Positions 31,598-41,675 of a DNA stretch of 64,000 nucleotides are shown here, piece by piece. The DNA is from Aricia agestis (lineage: Eukaryota > Arthropoda > Insecta > Lepidoptera > Lycaenidae): NCBI RefSeq assembly GCF_905147365.1, contig NC_056428.1, forward strand, positions 41,459,001 through 41,523,000. The letters are read 5' to 3'. Every line of letters begins with the position of its first letter. Position 1 is the stretch's first letter. A program made the translations under genes and the position numbers. The notes under the pieces were generated by a model. That model ran no database searches and was not told where the DNA came from. It was given only the letters and a program-made list of their open reading frames with translations.

Positions 31598-32038
31598 TGT
31601 TACGGACACATAGAGCCATCTAGCGTCACACCAGCGCAACTTATTGAAGAAACGCAGACAGCGTAAATCCGCTATTGGATACTAGATGGCGTTAAGCTTC
31701 TCGAAGTATTCCACACTTGTTTACGCCAATTGTGTACATTAGGGAAGAAATGTTCACGAACAGTCTAGGGCTCGCCTCGACCCACATAAATAGTCGCAGG
31801 AGGACGGGCCGTAATTCAGTTTCGTCTGAGCGATCATCAAGGCGACTTCGGAGTAAAAACAAGTGATCAATAGTGAGTGAACCAGTGAAACCTGCGACTT
31901 GGCTACGACCCAGGACAGTGATAGTGCTTAGTGATTGGACCTAGTGATCCGTGTTTTGGACTTAGTGTGACGTTAATATAATCTTCAAGAGAGTCAGCAG
32001 GCCTTTCTCTCCAAATCCTCGAACCCTAGCACGTAACA
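31598..32038 (+). mobile_element. Solo LTR with promoter motifs and 4-bp duplication
   Basis: It begins TGTTACGGACAC and ends CACGTAACA, with TGTTA/TAACA inverted ends. ATAT flanks both sides (31594..31597 and 32039..32042). CATAAATAG at 31784 precedes the insect initiator TCAGT at 31816 by about 31 bp, as in a Pol II core promoter. The size and ends fit a Gypsy or BEL-type LTR; which one cannot be decided without internal sequence. Confidence 0.8.
31784..31820 (+). promoter_or_regulatory. LTR core promoter (TATA-like plus TCAGT initiator)
   Basis: CATAAATAG then TCAGTTTCG with spacing near 31 bp. TCAGT is the common arthropod initiator. Confidence 0.5.
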
Positions 32039-32042
32039 ATAT

Positions 32043-32571
32043 CGTAAAAATTTGAACTATCTAGCATTATCCAAACCAAAGTTACAAGGGTTCAAAAATA
32101 CGGCGAAACGTTTTCAGAAAGGGCAGGTAGTGCCCTTGCGCTTCGCTTAGCTCGTCTTGGCGGGGGCATTACCGTGCACTCAGATTTTCTTCCGCCGCAA
32201 TATTTATTTCAAGGCTCATCCTCTCAGAGATCTCAACCGTAAGTCGTAATTCTACCACACGTCATCGGTAATCGGTATGAGGTCAACCGTTGACCTGTGT
32301 TCTTTATTGTTTTGAATGAATTTTGCCGATACTGGCTAAACGCGATGCGACCGATGCGGCGATGAACGTGACCCCAAAAAATGATAGGTAGGTACATAAC
32401 TACATAATCATGTTGGCGCGAGCTCGTTTGTTACAAAATAAAAATATTATTAATTGCTGGCATGACTTCAGTAATAATTCTGAGGTGGACTTGTTTGAGT
32501 TAAAAGTAGTGGACTAGTTTAAGTTACTAGAAATACCTAGTCTTTACGAGTTTCAGTTGATTTGTCTCTTT
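32043..32571. other. Stretch with no recognised feature
   Basis: No coding or repeat identity found. Confidence 0.35.
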
Positions 32572-33075
32572 GATATTGGGGAAAAGGTTCTTCGCATTTT
32601 AAATATAAAAATTCAAAAGGTTTTTGTATAAAGTTTATTTACAATTGACTAAAGTATATAGGTGCTTTTTTCTTCGATAACTTTTTGCCATCTTGTTGGT
32701 AGGGACATGATCCCATTGCTATAAAATGTTGGGGCTTTTGATGAAAAAAAATCTGCGACAAGTGGTTTTGGCAGTCCTCTTGTGATATCAACCTGACACT
32801 GCCTAAGGAATTCTGCAGTGACCGAAACAGGTGGAAATCTGAAGGTGCAAGGTCAGGACTATAGTTGCAAAACTTCTGAAAAATTCCGAATAATTCCGGA
32901 ATACTTCTGGGAAAGTTTCTTTAAATTTGAATTATTCAAAATGAATTTAATAAAAAAAATAATATGAATTTTTATTTATGCTGAAAAATCGTATTTTGCA
33001 TCAATCATCGATCGCCGCCGCGCATAGAGCGTCGCCCGCCGGCCGCTATCACCGCTTCGCACGCGCCGACTGCCA

Positions 33076-33310
33076 CGGCGAAATATTCGTCGGAAACATT
33101 CGATTGCGGGGTACGAATCTTTCCGCGGGGTGAGGGAAAACTTCTCCGGGGAGCATCTCCCTTCCGCACCGCCGTCGCCCGCTCGGGCGAGCGGGTCGTG
33201 CGAGCGGGCGACGGCGGCGCGGAAGGGAGATGCTCCCCGGAGAAGTTTTCCCTCACCCCGCGGAAAGATTCGTACCCCGCAATCGAATGTTTCCGTCGAA
33301 TATTTCGCCG
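33076..33310. repeat. GC-rich near-perfect palindrome, ~110-bp arms
   Basis: CGGCGAAATATTCGTCGGAA and CATTCGATTGCGGGGTACGA mirror at the right. AACTTCTCCGGGGAGCATCT is mirrored exactly. The small centre is near 33193. The two strands therefore encode nearly the same peptide (opening MRENFSGEHLPSA), which is an artefact of the palindrome. Confidence 0.9.
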
Positions 33311-33465
33311 GAATAACTCAATGGAAATATACGTGTTTGTTTGTGGTTTGTGGTGGTTGAGTGAATTATTTGTTCAGTGGCACATTACGTACGGTACTTA
33401 AGTAAAATATAAATTGTTTATCTATACACTAATATATATTCTGTGTCTATACCTACTTCTAGGTT

Positions 33466-33672
33466 TAATATTATAAATGCAAAAGTGCGTCTGTTTGCCT
33501 GTCTGTCTGTTACCTCTTCACGCTCGAACCGCTGAACCGATTTTGCTGAAAATTGACATGGAAATACTTTGAGTTCCGAGAAAGGACATAGGATAGTTTT
33601 TATCCCGGAAAAATGTACGGTTCCGGCGCGATAAACTAATTTTGGCGCAACGGAGTTGCGGGCGTCATCTAG
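33466..33672 (+). mobile_element. Helitron-like element, short complete copy
   Basis: TAATATTATAAATGCAAAAG, CTCTTCACGCTCGAACCG, GAGAAAGGACATAGG, AAATGTACGGTTCCGGCGCG, hairpin GCAACGGAGTTGC and GGCGTCATCTAG before T. It is nested in the insertion at 32864..34095. Confidence 0.75.
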
Positions 33673-34529
33673 TTTTATTATAAATTAGTAATGGCCAATG
33701 GGATTGATTAATCTATACTTACCTACTTATATCCATACTATCCATACTAATATATCCTATTGTAAGTAAATCAGAATAAAAACCATAAAAAATAAACGAA
33801 CTCATATGATTAGGTATTATTAAAGAAAATTAACAAGCCGTTACCAGCCGCTATTTATCGCTAGTAATGATAATAAGCCAAAAAAGCCGTTTCTCGCCGC
33901 TTGGCTAATAATGTTAGTAACCGGCATCACATATTCTTAGATACACAACTAAAGATAAATAGTTTACAACTTCCACGCGCAATTTTCCTCGTTTTTTTTT
34001 GACAGTTGAAATATTCCCAAAGTTTCGGAATATTTCGGAATACTTCCGAAGTATTCGACGGGAATAATTCGGAATCTTTCCCGCCAGCATCTATAGTCAG
34101 GACTATAATATAAGTACGGCGGATGCATTAACACCTCCCAGCCAAACTCCCGTAATTTTTGCTGAGTGGCTAAATATGTGTGAGGTCTAGTGTTATCATG
34201 GTGAAAAACCACACGCCTGGCGTTACCACCAGCCAATACCGCCAACGGTTTTTTTTCGCGGCTTGTGTTGCATTTTTACCTTTTTTGTAATAAAATTTTA
34301 AAATGTATCGAATTTCTTCATTAGAATCACTCATTTTAACAATAAGAAAAACAAATGAAAACCTTACATTTACTAAATTTGAATTTGGAATTGTCTTCTG
34401 TAAAATTAAAACTTTTTAATGATACCAAAATCGGTCAGATACAATTGGTATTATGATTATAGCCCAAGAGATTTTATGACAATTTCATACATAGTATAAT
34501 GCGAAAAGACTTTTTCCCCAACCTATTAT

Positions 34530-35455
34530 TTTCACTATCGCGGATTCGTCTCGCCACTTATATGGGGGTGTTTATCTACAAAACTGTGTAAAATCCGATA
34601 ACGATGTTTGAGCCGATAACAAAGAACTCGTCGATAGTTCGATGTAAACGGGCGCCCTTTTACACGGAGCGTGACCGCGCATTTGGACCAACAATATTGG
34701 ATGACGTGCGGGTGCATCGGTTATCCCCTCGGCCGCCTCACGCCTGAATATGTAATGCCTCCAGCTGGGAGACATTAGCGTCAAATGATATAATATGTAG
34801 CTCGTTTTGGGCATAGGTTTTCTTGATTGGTCTAACTAAACTCTAGACAATGTTTTTTATACAATATTGGGATACGTTAATGCTATGCATCTACGATCGT
34901 TTTTTTCTAAATTTATTAATAAATAAAAAAATATTATGACCCTTCAAAAATCGCAAAAAATGAATGCCCCATACCCCGCCAATCGACCGACCATAAAACA
35001 AAGACGAACACCAAAAAAAGCCCAAGCCCAACTTTATTAGTAAAAGAAATTTATATGTGTCATATCCGCAAAAAGTGGCTTAAGTAAAAAAAAAAATCTA
35101 TTTTATTATTTTCAGGCGTACCTAACAATTTTAGTTTAAATTACTTTTATGAAATGTTTTAAACAATCATTAAACATACAAAAACACCTACTTTTTCCTT
35201 TTAAGAATAAGGATAGGTAAAATTAATTTACAGTGAACTCTCTACAAGGAATACGTATACACCCAAAACTATTATCACTTATTTTTGTTACATTCTGTAT
35301 TATATAACATTTTGGAGTCGATATGTTCAACATAATGTAATTGTCAATTAGCGCCTGAACAAATCTTAAAGCATTTTTTTTGATGATGTGAGAAATGATG
35401 TGAGAAAAGTTCATCTTCGAATAAAATACCGAATTATGAGATTTTTACGAGCGTA
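34530..35455. other. Unassigned stretch
   Basis: Short overlapping frames at 34535..34814 lack recognised motifs. The rest is AT-rich and featureless. Confidence 0.35.
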
Positions 35456-35458
35456 ACA

Positions 35459-35740
35459 CAGTTTGTATATTCTCAAAACTTCACATTCAAATATTTTGTG
35501 CAAAGAACGCTTGAGTCGAACGAGTGGGACCGGTTATAGATGTCCTAATTCGTATACCACATGTGGCCGCTTGGGAGTTGAAGCGTTCGAGACCGGTTTC
35601 CTGCACGATATAATTTGTTGCTAATAGTTTGTGTATTCTCATAAACTTCACACTCGAAATATTTCGTGTAAAGATCGCTCGAGTCATACAACTTACAAGT
35701 GCTAGGGACCGGTAGATGTCCGAATTCGTACACAAATTCA
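35459..35740. repeat. Diverged direct duplication (~100 bp)
   Basis: 35459..35560 and 35628..35730 share CAGTTTGTRTATTCTCA, AACTTCACAYTC, AATATTTYGTG, AGAYCGCTYGAGTC, GGGACCGGT and TAGATGTCC. Minus-strand frames run through both, but no protein family is recognised. Confidence 0.6.
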
Positions 35741-35924
35741 CCTCCTATTGGTGGATATGTATCAAAGTAGTTGTCAAATAAATAAATTACGAACAAATAT
35801 TCGTGCTTGTGTTTCTTTAACGATACAATTCCCTACTTATAAGTTAATTGTGTTTAAAAGAAACTATTTATAATTTAGAGTAGCTTGTACAAATGTATAT
35901 TCTGTGGAGTTGCTGAATTAGACT

Positions 35925-36110
35925 TAGACCACAACACAGAGGGAGTCGAGCGAGCACCGAGTAGGTTAGAACTTAGACTACAACACAGAGGGAGCCGAGC
36001 GAGCGTGCTGCAGCAGCAGCTGGCGACCGTCTTACTTTCGCTTTATAACGGTACGGAACCTTCCATGGGCGTGTTCGACTCGCACTTGGCCGATTTTATT
36101 ATATTTTACC
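35925..36110. repeat. Repeat fragments (AACTTAGACCACAAC; GGTACGGAACC)
   Basis: Two tandem pieces with ACTTAGACYACAACACAGAGG match 21725..21840. From 36046 a minus-orientation start of the CGGCCAAGTGCGAG repeat follows (GGTACGGAACCTTCCATGGG, CGCACTTGGCCGATT). Confidence 0.65.
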
Positions 36111-36662
36111 ACCTCATTGTTTAAAAAACTGCTTAGAATGAGATTTCTTACAGACTAATTCCGATTCGTTACTGCCCACACGTAACTATCATTCATTAAT
36201 TTTTACCGTTCATTTAATTATTTTACTGTTCAATAATGTTTTCAATGATCCATTTCATTATTTTTTATAACTCATTTTTGTTTACTTTACTGCTTAGTTT
36301 TAACTGCTAAACTAGTTATTACACGTGCCATTTATAATTAACTTACCAAAACTGCAATTTACAACTGCCCCTTTAATAAGTGCTTTATAATATTAATATT
36401 TAATACAATAAATAAGTACATCTTCTTATCTACATAAATTATTTAAAGTCTTGTGTCCTTACTCCTCCGAAACGGTTTTACTGATTATACTCATATTAAT
36501 CCTTCGATCGTGGATTCTTGGAAATCTATTGTTATTCTATTGTGTCTCGCTCACCGGTGAGCTTGTAATAAGATACGTAGAATAATATAGTGTATTAATT
36601 ATTCTACGTATAGTACGCGATAGTTTACTAGGTAACTAAAAAGAGTGAAATTATTATTTTTT
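36111..36662. other. Mostly unassigned; one Helitron-like fragment
   Basis: GTCCTTACTCCTCCGAAACG near 36456 matches the start of the repeat at 43365. Otherwise AT-rich DNA without features. Confidence 0.4.
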
Positions 36663-36877
36663 AACAAAAAATTTAAACCGACTTTTAAGGTAAAAACAAT
36701 AATAACATCCTTATAATATGAACTAAAAAGTATTAAATAATTATTCCTATCTAATAGTGACTTTTTCCGAATTCGGCTAAAACTCAACTTTTTATGTACT
36801 CAATCTTCATCATTTTGAAGTCGGTGCCAGTTACAAAAGTTTCAAATATTATGGCAAACTGAAGATTCAGTTATCTG

Positions 36878-37531
36878 CGTAGCTAGCACGGGGTTTCCCA
36901 GTCGATTCTTCGGAAGAAAGTAATGGCAGTTTCTTTCCCATGTCTACATATCTTATTCCCGAGCATGGCACCACCCATCGACTTGAGTTTCAGTGGACAA
37001 AGACAAGAAACTCTTTCCATAGCAACCATTATAGCAACGGCAATTATTTTTTTTTGACATTTAGTTTTTTGGTTCTTTTTTTTTTAATTATGGCACCTCG
37101 GCTATAAAACCATGGCCAGTGTCGAGTAAATGGCGGCAAATTAAAAAAATCGACGTGTAGCAACCTTGTCTATAGCCAGAATTATAGTTTTGATCTACGA
37201 AATACCAATAATAAAAACTAAGGAACTTTATTATTCGTAGTTTGTAGATCAAAACTATAATTCCGGCTATAGACAGGGTTGCTATACATCGATTTTTTGA
37301 ATTTGCCGCCATTTACTCGACACTGGCCATGGTTTTATAGCCAAGTGCCATAATAAAAATAAAAACAGAATTAAGAAACTAAATGTCAAAAGCGGATCGT
37401 CATGCTTGATATATAGATTTGCAAAAGCGAAAGATATCGAGATACGAAAGAAACTTTTACTCCAATGTTTTTCCGGTAAAACTGTCAAAATTTAGTTTCT
37501 TTCGTTTGTCAACGTGCTTGTGCTAGCTATG
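36878..37531. mobile_element. TIR element, second nesting level, 3-bp duplication CTG
   Basis: Ends CGTAGCTAGCAC and, inverted, CATAGCTAGCAC. CTG lies on both sides (36875..36877 and 37532..37534) and occurs once in the empty MITE. A 3-bp duplication with CA-starting ends would fit CACTA or PIF-like systems. Runs such as AGAAAGTAATGGCAGTTTCT give no coding clue. Confidence 0.75.
37088..37353. mobile_element. PIF/Harbinger-like foldback MITE, third nesting level
   Basis: TTATGGCAC at both ends with flanking TAA (37085..37087 and 37354..37356). Arms of about 120 bp mirror TAAAACCATGGCCAGTGTCG, GTAAATGGCGGCAAATT and CTATAGCC.GAATTATAGTTT. Open frames here are shadows. Confidence 0.85.
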
Positions 37532-37998
37532 CTGGTACCGACTACAAAATGATGAAGATTGAGTACAGAAATAGTTGAGTTTCAGCCGAATACGGAAAAA
37601 GGCACTATTAGATAGGAAAAATTATTTAATACTTTTTAGTTCATATTATAAGGATGTTATTATTGTTTTTACCTTAAAAGTCGGTTTTAATTTTTTGTTA
37701 ATTGGCATAGCACTGCCACAAACTGAAAAAAACATCCTGTTTAGTTTTAAGATTCTTTTGTTATTAATGTTCTTATTTTCCTTAATCCTTATAATATGTT
37801 TGTTTTTAGTTTTCTACCAAGTTATTACTTTATGTTTGTTTTAGTATGGTTGTGTTATGTTTTTAAAAATGGGAATAAAGTTTTTTCTTATTTTTTTTAT
37901 ATTCTCCTTTTTGGAAAGTCATTCAAATTTATAGGTGTGAAACTATTTACTAATTACCCACTCCGGGCATCCCCTAGAAATTTTTCTGAGCGTTTCAC

Positions 37999-38062
37999 TT
38001 GACAATCCCACATTATTTATGAACCGTTTGACAACGATGCATAAATAATGTGGGATTGTCAA
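37999..38062. repeat. 23-bp perfect inverted repeat, 18-bp spacer
   Basis: Arms 37999..38021 and 38040..38062 are exact complements (outer TTGACAATCCCACATT). They could be ends of a tiny MITE or a fold-back product. Confidence 0.9.
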
Positions 38063-38945
38063 TGGATTTACTCAAGTCGTTTACGTTACGATCAAGTTGA
38101 GTGTTCAAATAAACAATCGATTCACCTCGTATGTAAAAGGAGTGACAACCGAAGGATCAGCGGTCATAATAAATATGTAACGATTATGTATTGGTATTCG
38201 ATCACTGCTCCGGCGCGCGGCGGGTTGACTGAACGGTTGCTCAACGAGTCAATAGCTCCACTTTACGCAATATTTATTCCGATTCTGAATGTATTAATAA
38301 AATTACGAAATGTTCCCTATGTTTTCCGTTGTGCTGTGGGAATATTTTTCGTAACTGTTCTGTACATCCGACGATGTAAACTATGCTAACATGTGATATG
38401 TCATCTGACAATATTTAGATTTATTGCATCGCTCGTGTGATTTTTGTCCGAATTTTGTGATAATATTCGCAAAATAGTTTTGCGGAAGTAGGTACTGAGG
38501 TTAAATCCGTAAGTACGGTACGCACAGTGCGCACTGAGCGTAAGATTTCAATGTAGTTATCGTGCTGCTTAAATTCGTAACCGTATCCGTTCTCTCTATT
38601 CGATACTCAATTGCCGTTTTTATTTGAAATGATCAGTTAACCACCAGCCCAACAGAGCGTATGTAACAGGCACGAGAAAGGAAGCCATGAACCGGGTAAT
38701 AGCAAATTGTGACAATTTAGCGAAGTAGAGCCGTGGAATATTAACGTTTAGTAGTTTGATGATTTGACTGATGAGTGATGACTAATGTGGCGCCTCTGTA
38801 GCTTGGAATTTTTTTTGACTTATTTTTAAATTGGTTATCCTTTTTAATGAAATAAACATACTTATTAGGGGAGGGTAGAGGAATTGTAGTCTTCGTCATC
38901 ACTTGTAACATTGTGACATGGTGTTTACGAGGTTAAGTTGTTCGT
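38063..38945. other. Unassigned stretch
   Basis: A 113-codon plus-strand frame (38048..38389) starts inside the inverted repeat and has no recognised domain. The rest shows nothing. Confidence 0.35.
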
Positions 38946-39137
38946 TTTTAGGGTTTCGTACCCAAAGAGTAAAAACGGGGCCCTATTACTGAGACTTCGA
39001 TGTATGTCCGTCTGTCTGTGTGTCTGTCTCCAGGCTGTAACTCAATAACCGCTATAGCTATTATTATTAACCGCTATAGTAATTGTGTATATCTGTTGGC
39101 TGTTGCCGCTATAACAACAAAATATACTAAAAACAAA
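38946..39137 (-). repeat. CGGCCAAGTGCGAG repeat, 3' part in reverse
   Basis: TTTTTAGGGTTTCGTACCCA, GACTTCGATGTATGTCCG, CCAGGCTGTAACTC and CTGTTGCCGCTATAACAAC. Truncated at its far end. Confidence 0.75.
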
Positions 39138-39452
39138 CCGTGCGGAGTAGACGTCGCAGAGAATTGATGTAAGTAAGTTTACGGATAGTGACGCGGCACG
39201 AGCGACAGATTGTATGGCGTGTTGCACATTGAGGATCGTTATCGGGTGTCCTGTGAAGGTCCTCGTTACCGGTTATTTGAATATCGCTCTAGCGAATACT
39301 GCGAATTCATAATGATAAAAACCTAAGAAGCCTAAGGAGCATGTAGGGATTGCAATCCGGTGTCATTTTCAATCCGGACCGGATTTGACCGGATTCCCAT
39401 CAATCCGGATTCGGATTGATGGGAATCGGAATCGGAATCGGGGATCGGAACT

Positions 39453-39905
39453 ATGAAGCGGAAATCATTCTATTTTTGCTTTGCCGAACTTCTAGCGCTC
39501 CAAAGAGCACTAAGTATAGCCCGCAAGAGTGGAATGGCGAAGGTCGGTATCCTTAGCGATTCACCCTTAGTTCCCCTATTCACCTGGCAGTGCAAAAGAG
39601 GGCGGCCCTCTGAAAAGCTGCATCGCAGAGGCGGGAGGTTTCCCTGTTTTTTGATTAAGGCGCAGGCAGGGTTGAGAGGATATGAGAGGGAGGACCAATT
39701 AGCCAATCCATCGTGTCTGTGTCAGCCGGGAGTCGAGGAGACGGTTCCTCGCCTGTTACTCGAGTGCTCAATTATTGCAAGCAATCGATATGATATTGAA
39801 CATAAATTGGACATATCGATAACGGGTGAAAATCTGCCATTCATCCTGGGGGGCAAGAAAGGGAAATTTTCCTGGCTTTTTGCAAGACAATTATCGTGGG
39901 GGTAG
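39453..39905 (+). pseudogene. R1-like LINE: RNase H and C-terminal Cys motif, rearranged
   Basis: The frame holds FAELLALQRALSIARKSGMA and VGILSDS, matching the Glu and Asp motifs of RNase H in non-LTR elements. LIKAQAGLRGYEREDQLAN follows, like KAHAG..GNERADQLA but with the His replaced by Gln. Last come CLCQPGVEETVPRLLLEC and NRYDIEHKLD, the usual C..G..ET..HLLLEC tail. Sequence between the first and second blocks is scrambled, and the missing His argues that it is dead. It may come from the same LINE type as 28717..28905. Confidence 0.75.
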
Positions 39906-39981
39906 TTAATAAGCGAAACTGTAGTACTTTATGTGTTATTACTTATTAGTTAGGTTGTTTGATTTGCTGTGATATTATATC

Positions 39982-40270
39982 CTAAGATCCGACCGTAAAA
40001 TCATGCATGAATCGTTTTTTTCGATCAAATATATTTTAAAATAATCTTTAGAACGTATAGAATGGATTAATGGATTAGAATGGTTGCCTCGTCAAAAGTA
40101 GCCGCAAGTACCTCTAATTGAACAAAATGAAAGCCCGTAATACAAACTTGCGTGTATTCAATAGAAAAATAAGAACTAAGAAGGAGTTCTTCTTATACGT
40201 TCTAAAGATTATTTTAAAATATATTTGATCGAAAAAAAAAACGATTCATGCAGGATTTGACGGTCGGATC
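39982..40270. mobile_element. Foldback MITE nested in the CCGGAT element
   Basis: AGATCCGACCGTAAAATCAT and CATGAATCGTTTTTTTCGAT at the left mirror ATGCAGGATTTGACGGTCGG and ATCGAAAAAAAAAACGATTC at the right. TTTTAAAATAATCTTTAGAA also pairs. Confidence 0.8.
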
Positions 40271-40764
40271 CAATACTATTAGTTTAGTTCTTTTGTACTT
40301 GTGCCTTTGTTTTACCACTCTCGAGTCTCGACATTAATTGATTGACATTAATGGATTTTATTAATTTAATTCTAAGCATTATTGAATCACTCACCGAAGT
40401 TAAAATGTAATAGTTGTAAGAATAATGTAAAGAATGAAAGAAAAGAGCTAAAAATTAAACCAATTATAAAAAACAAGCCCAGATACTGTAAATGGGATGG
40501 AAAAATACCATATCAGTTTGCCACCAATTGCTAACACCGGATCCGGCGGATCCGGTATATTGGGACCGGATCCGGTACCCGTAAAATGATGCCGGATCCG
40601 GCGATTTACTGGACCCGGTTTTCCGGATTGCAATCTCTAAGCATGTTATACTACATGATACTGAGTATAATTTAATAATGTGAATGCGTTTGTAACTTTT
40701 AATCACCGTGTCGAAACAGTTCCTCCACGTGATTTATACCGACGCAACGGTCGTTACCATCATC

Positions 40765-41346
40765 TTTTTTTTAATGAAATAAGGTGGCAAACGGTCTGAC
40801 GACCTCTGTGGCTCAGTGGTGAGCGCGTTGGTAGCTCAAGCCGGGGGTCGCGGGTTCGAATCCCGCCGACGGAACAAAAAGTTTTCAATGTTCCCGGGTC
40901 TGAATGTGTATTAAATATGTGTATGATATAATAAAAATCTTAAATATATGTATAGTATAAAAGTATTAAATATATTTCCGTTGTCTGGTACCTGTAACAC
41001 AAGTCCTTTAGGTACTTAGCACGGGGCCAGACTGACGTGGTGTGAAGCGTCCATAGATAAAAAAAAAAAAACGAGCAAACGGGTCACCTGATGAAAAGCA
41101 ACTTCCGTCGCCCATGGACACTCGCAGCATCAGAAGAGCTGCAGGTGCGTTGCCGGCCTTTTAAGAGGGAATAGGGTAATAAGGGAGGGTAGGGAAGGGA
41201 ATAGGGTAGGGGATTGGGCCTCCGGTAAACTCACTCACTCGGCGAAACACAGCGCAAGCGCTGTTTCACGCCGGTTTTCTGTGAGAACGTGGTATTTCTC
41301 CGGTCGAACCGGCCCTTTCGTGCCAAAGCATGGCTCTCCCACGTAT
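40765..41346 (-). mobile_element. GTTTGCTCGTTTGCC SINE, minus copy split by a tRNA-SINE
   Basis: The tail part is 40765..40793 (TTAATGAAATAAGGTGGCAAAC in pieces) and the body 41072..41346, ending GCATGGCTCTCCCACGT. The join expected from other copies is GGCAAACGAGCAAACGGG. Confidence 0.8.
40794..41070 (+). mobile_element. tRNA-derived SINE, full length, nested in another SINE
   Basis: It starts GACGACCTCTG. An A box TGGCTCAGTGG lies at 40809..40819 and a B box GGTTCGAATCC at 40853..40863, 34 bp apart. A non-tRNA body follows (TTCCCGGGTCTGAATGTG, TGTCTGGTACC, AGCACGGGGCCAGACTGACG) and an A tail (41059..41070). It is likely a Pol III unit and mobilised by a LINE. Confidence 0.85.
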
Positions 41347-41675
41347 AAAGTAGATATCTATCTGTGGTAGAGTCCGACGCAAGAGTTGAAGACTGAATGT
41401 TTCTGGGTGTATAAATATTTCATTTTTAGAAGACATGATGCTGCTTGTTTAGGTGGACCTCGTAATCCTCAAACAATCAAATCTAAAACGCCCGGGCGTT
41501 CCTCCGGCGATATAGCTGTTTGACATGCTCTAGTAATTTATGGAGTGGGAATTGCTAATCCCCGAAGGAAGTTATCATCTGCACACAGTCCGAGCGGAGG
41601 CTAAGTGTAGATAGGTCGTAGGTACTGCTAATCGGCTTACTCGGCTCACATTCATCAGCACTCAGCCTAAAGGAT
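41347..41675. other. Stretch with no recognised feature
   Basis: Nothing identifiable. Confidence 0.35.

Larger units (their letters stand above)
32864..34095. mobile_element. Insertion in mariner with ATTCCGGAAT words
   Basis: It is flanked by the direct repeat GTCAGGACTATA (32852..32863 and 34096..34107). The other mariner copy has that sequence once (near 54498), so it is a target duplication of about 12 bp. Both ends carry repeated TTCCGAATAATTCCGGAAT and CGGAATATTTCGG words. The ends read TTGCAAAACTTC and, inverted, TAGATGCTGGCGGG, not a clean TIR pair. A 12-bp duplication is unlike hAT and more like a retroposon, so the class is open. Confidence 0.7.
32572..34527 (-). pseudogene. mariner copy 1, deleted centre, split by a 1.2-kb insertion
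   Basis: Read on the minus strand, it begins ATAGGTTGGGGAAAAAGTCT and encodes MSDSNEEIRYILKFYYKKGK and NATQAAKKNRW. It then jumps directly to VVFHHDNTRPHTYLATQQK and FGWEVLMHPPY. The stretch with the first catalytic Asp is gone. After the insertion, the C-terminal part resumes (SPDLA-like, LFRSLQNSLGSV) and ends in a degraded TIR near 32572. It matches the copy at 53442..54746, which is inverted relative to it. Confidence 0.85.
36663..37699. mobile_element. Foldback MITE (AACCGACTT type), split by an insertion
   Basis: Outer parts 36663..36877 and 37532..37699 match the intact MITE at 12599..12929 in both arms (AACAAAAAATTTAAACCGAC, TTTTTCCGAATTCGG, CTTCATCATTTTGAAGTCGG). The intact copy reads CTATCTGGTACC where this one is broken by a 654-bp insert. 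Confidence 0.85.
39344..40639. mobile_element. Word-array element (CCGGATTGCAATCC / CCGGATCCGG)
   Basis: The left end is TAGGGATTGCAATCCGG and the right end inward is TAGAGATTGCAATCCGG. AGCATG abuts both ends (39338..39343 and 40640..40645), a clear though 6-bp direct repeat; an 8-bp AGCATGTT with a 2-base loss at the left is possible. CCGGATT and GGATCCGG words fill 39355..39445 and 40530..40630. It carries an R1-like RNase H relic and a nested foldback MITE. Confidence 0.75.

Noticed and set aside
29060..32038. A complete LTR retrotransposon between the two LTRs
   Set aside because: The LTRs are in opposite orientation and the sequence between them is mariner, TIR element and SINE, with no gag or pol.
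33005..33401. Three ORFs opening MRENFSGEHLPS or overlapping it
   Set aside because: They are mirror images produced by the GC-rich palindrome and lack any family similarity.
38048..38389. 113-aa plus-strand ORF
   Set aside because: Its start lies in an inverted repeat and no family similarity is seen.
40809..40863. A functional tRNA gene
   Set aside because: A and B boxes are present but the acceptor stem is not closed, and a SINE body with an A tail follows directly.
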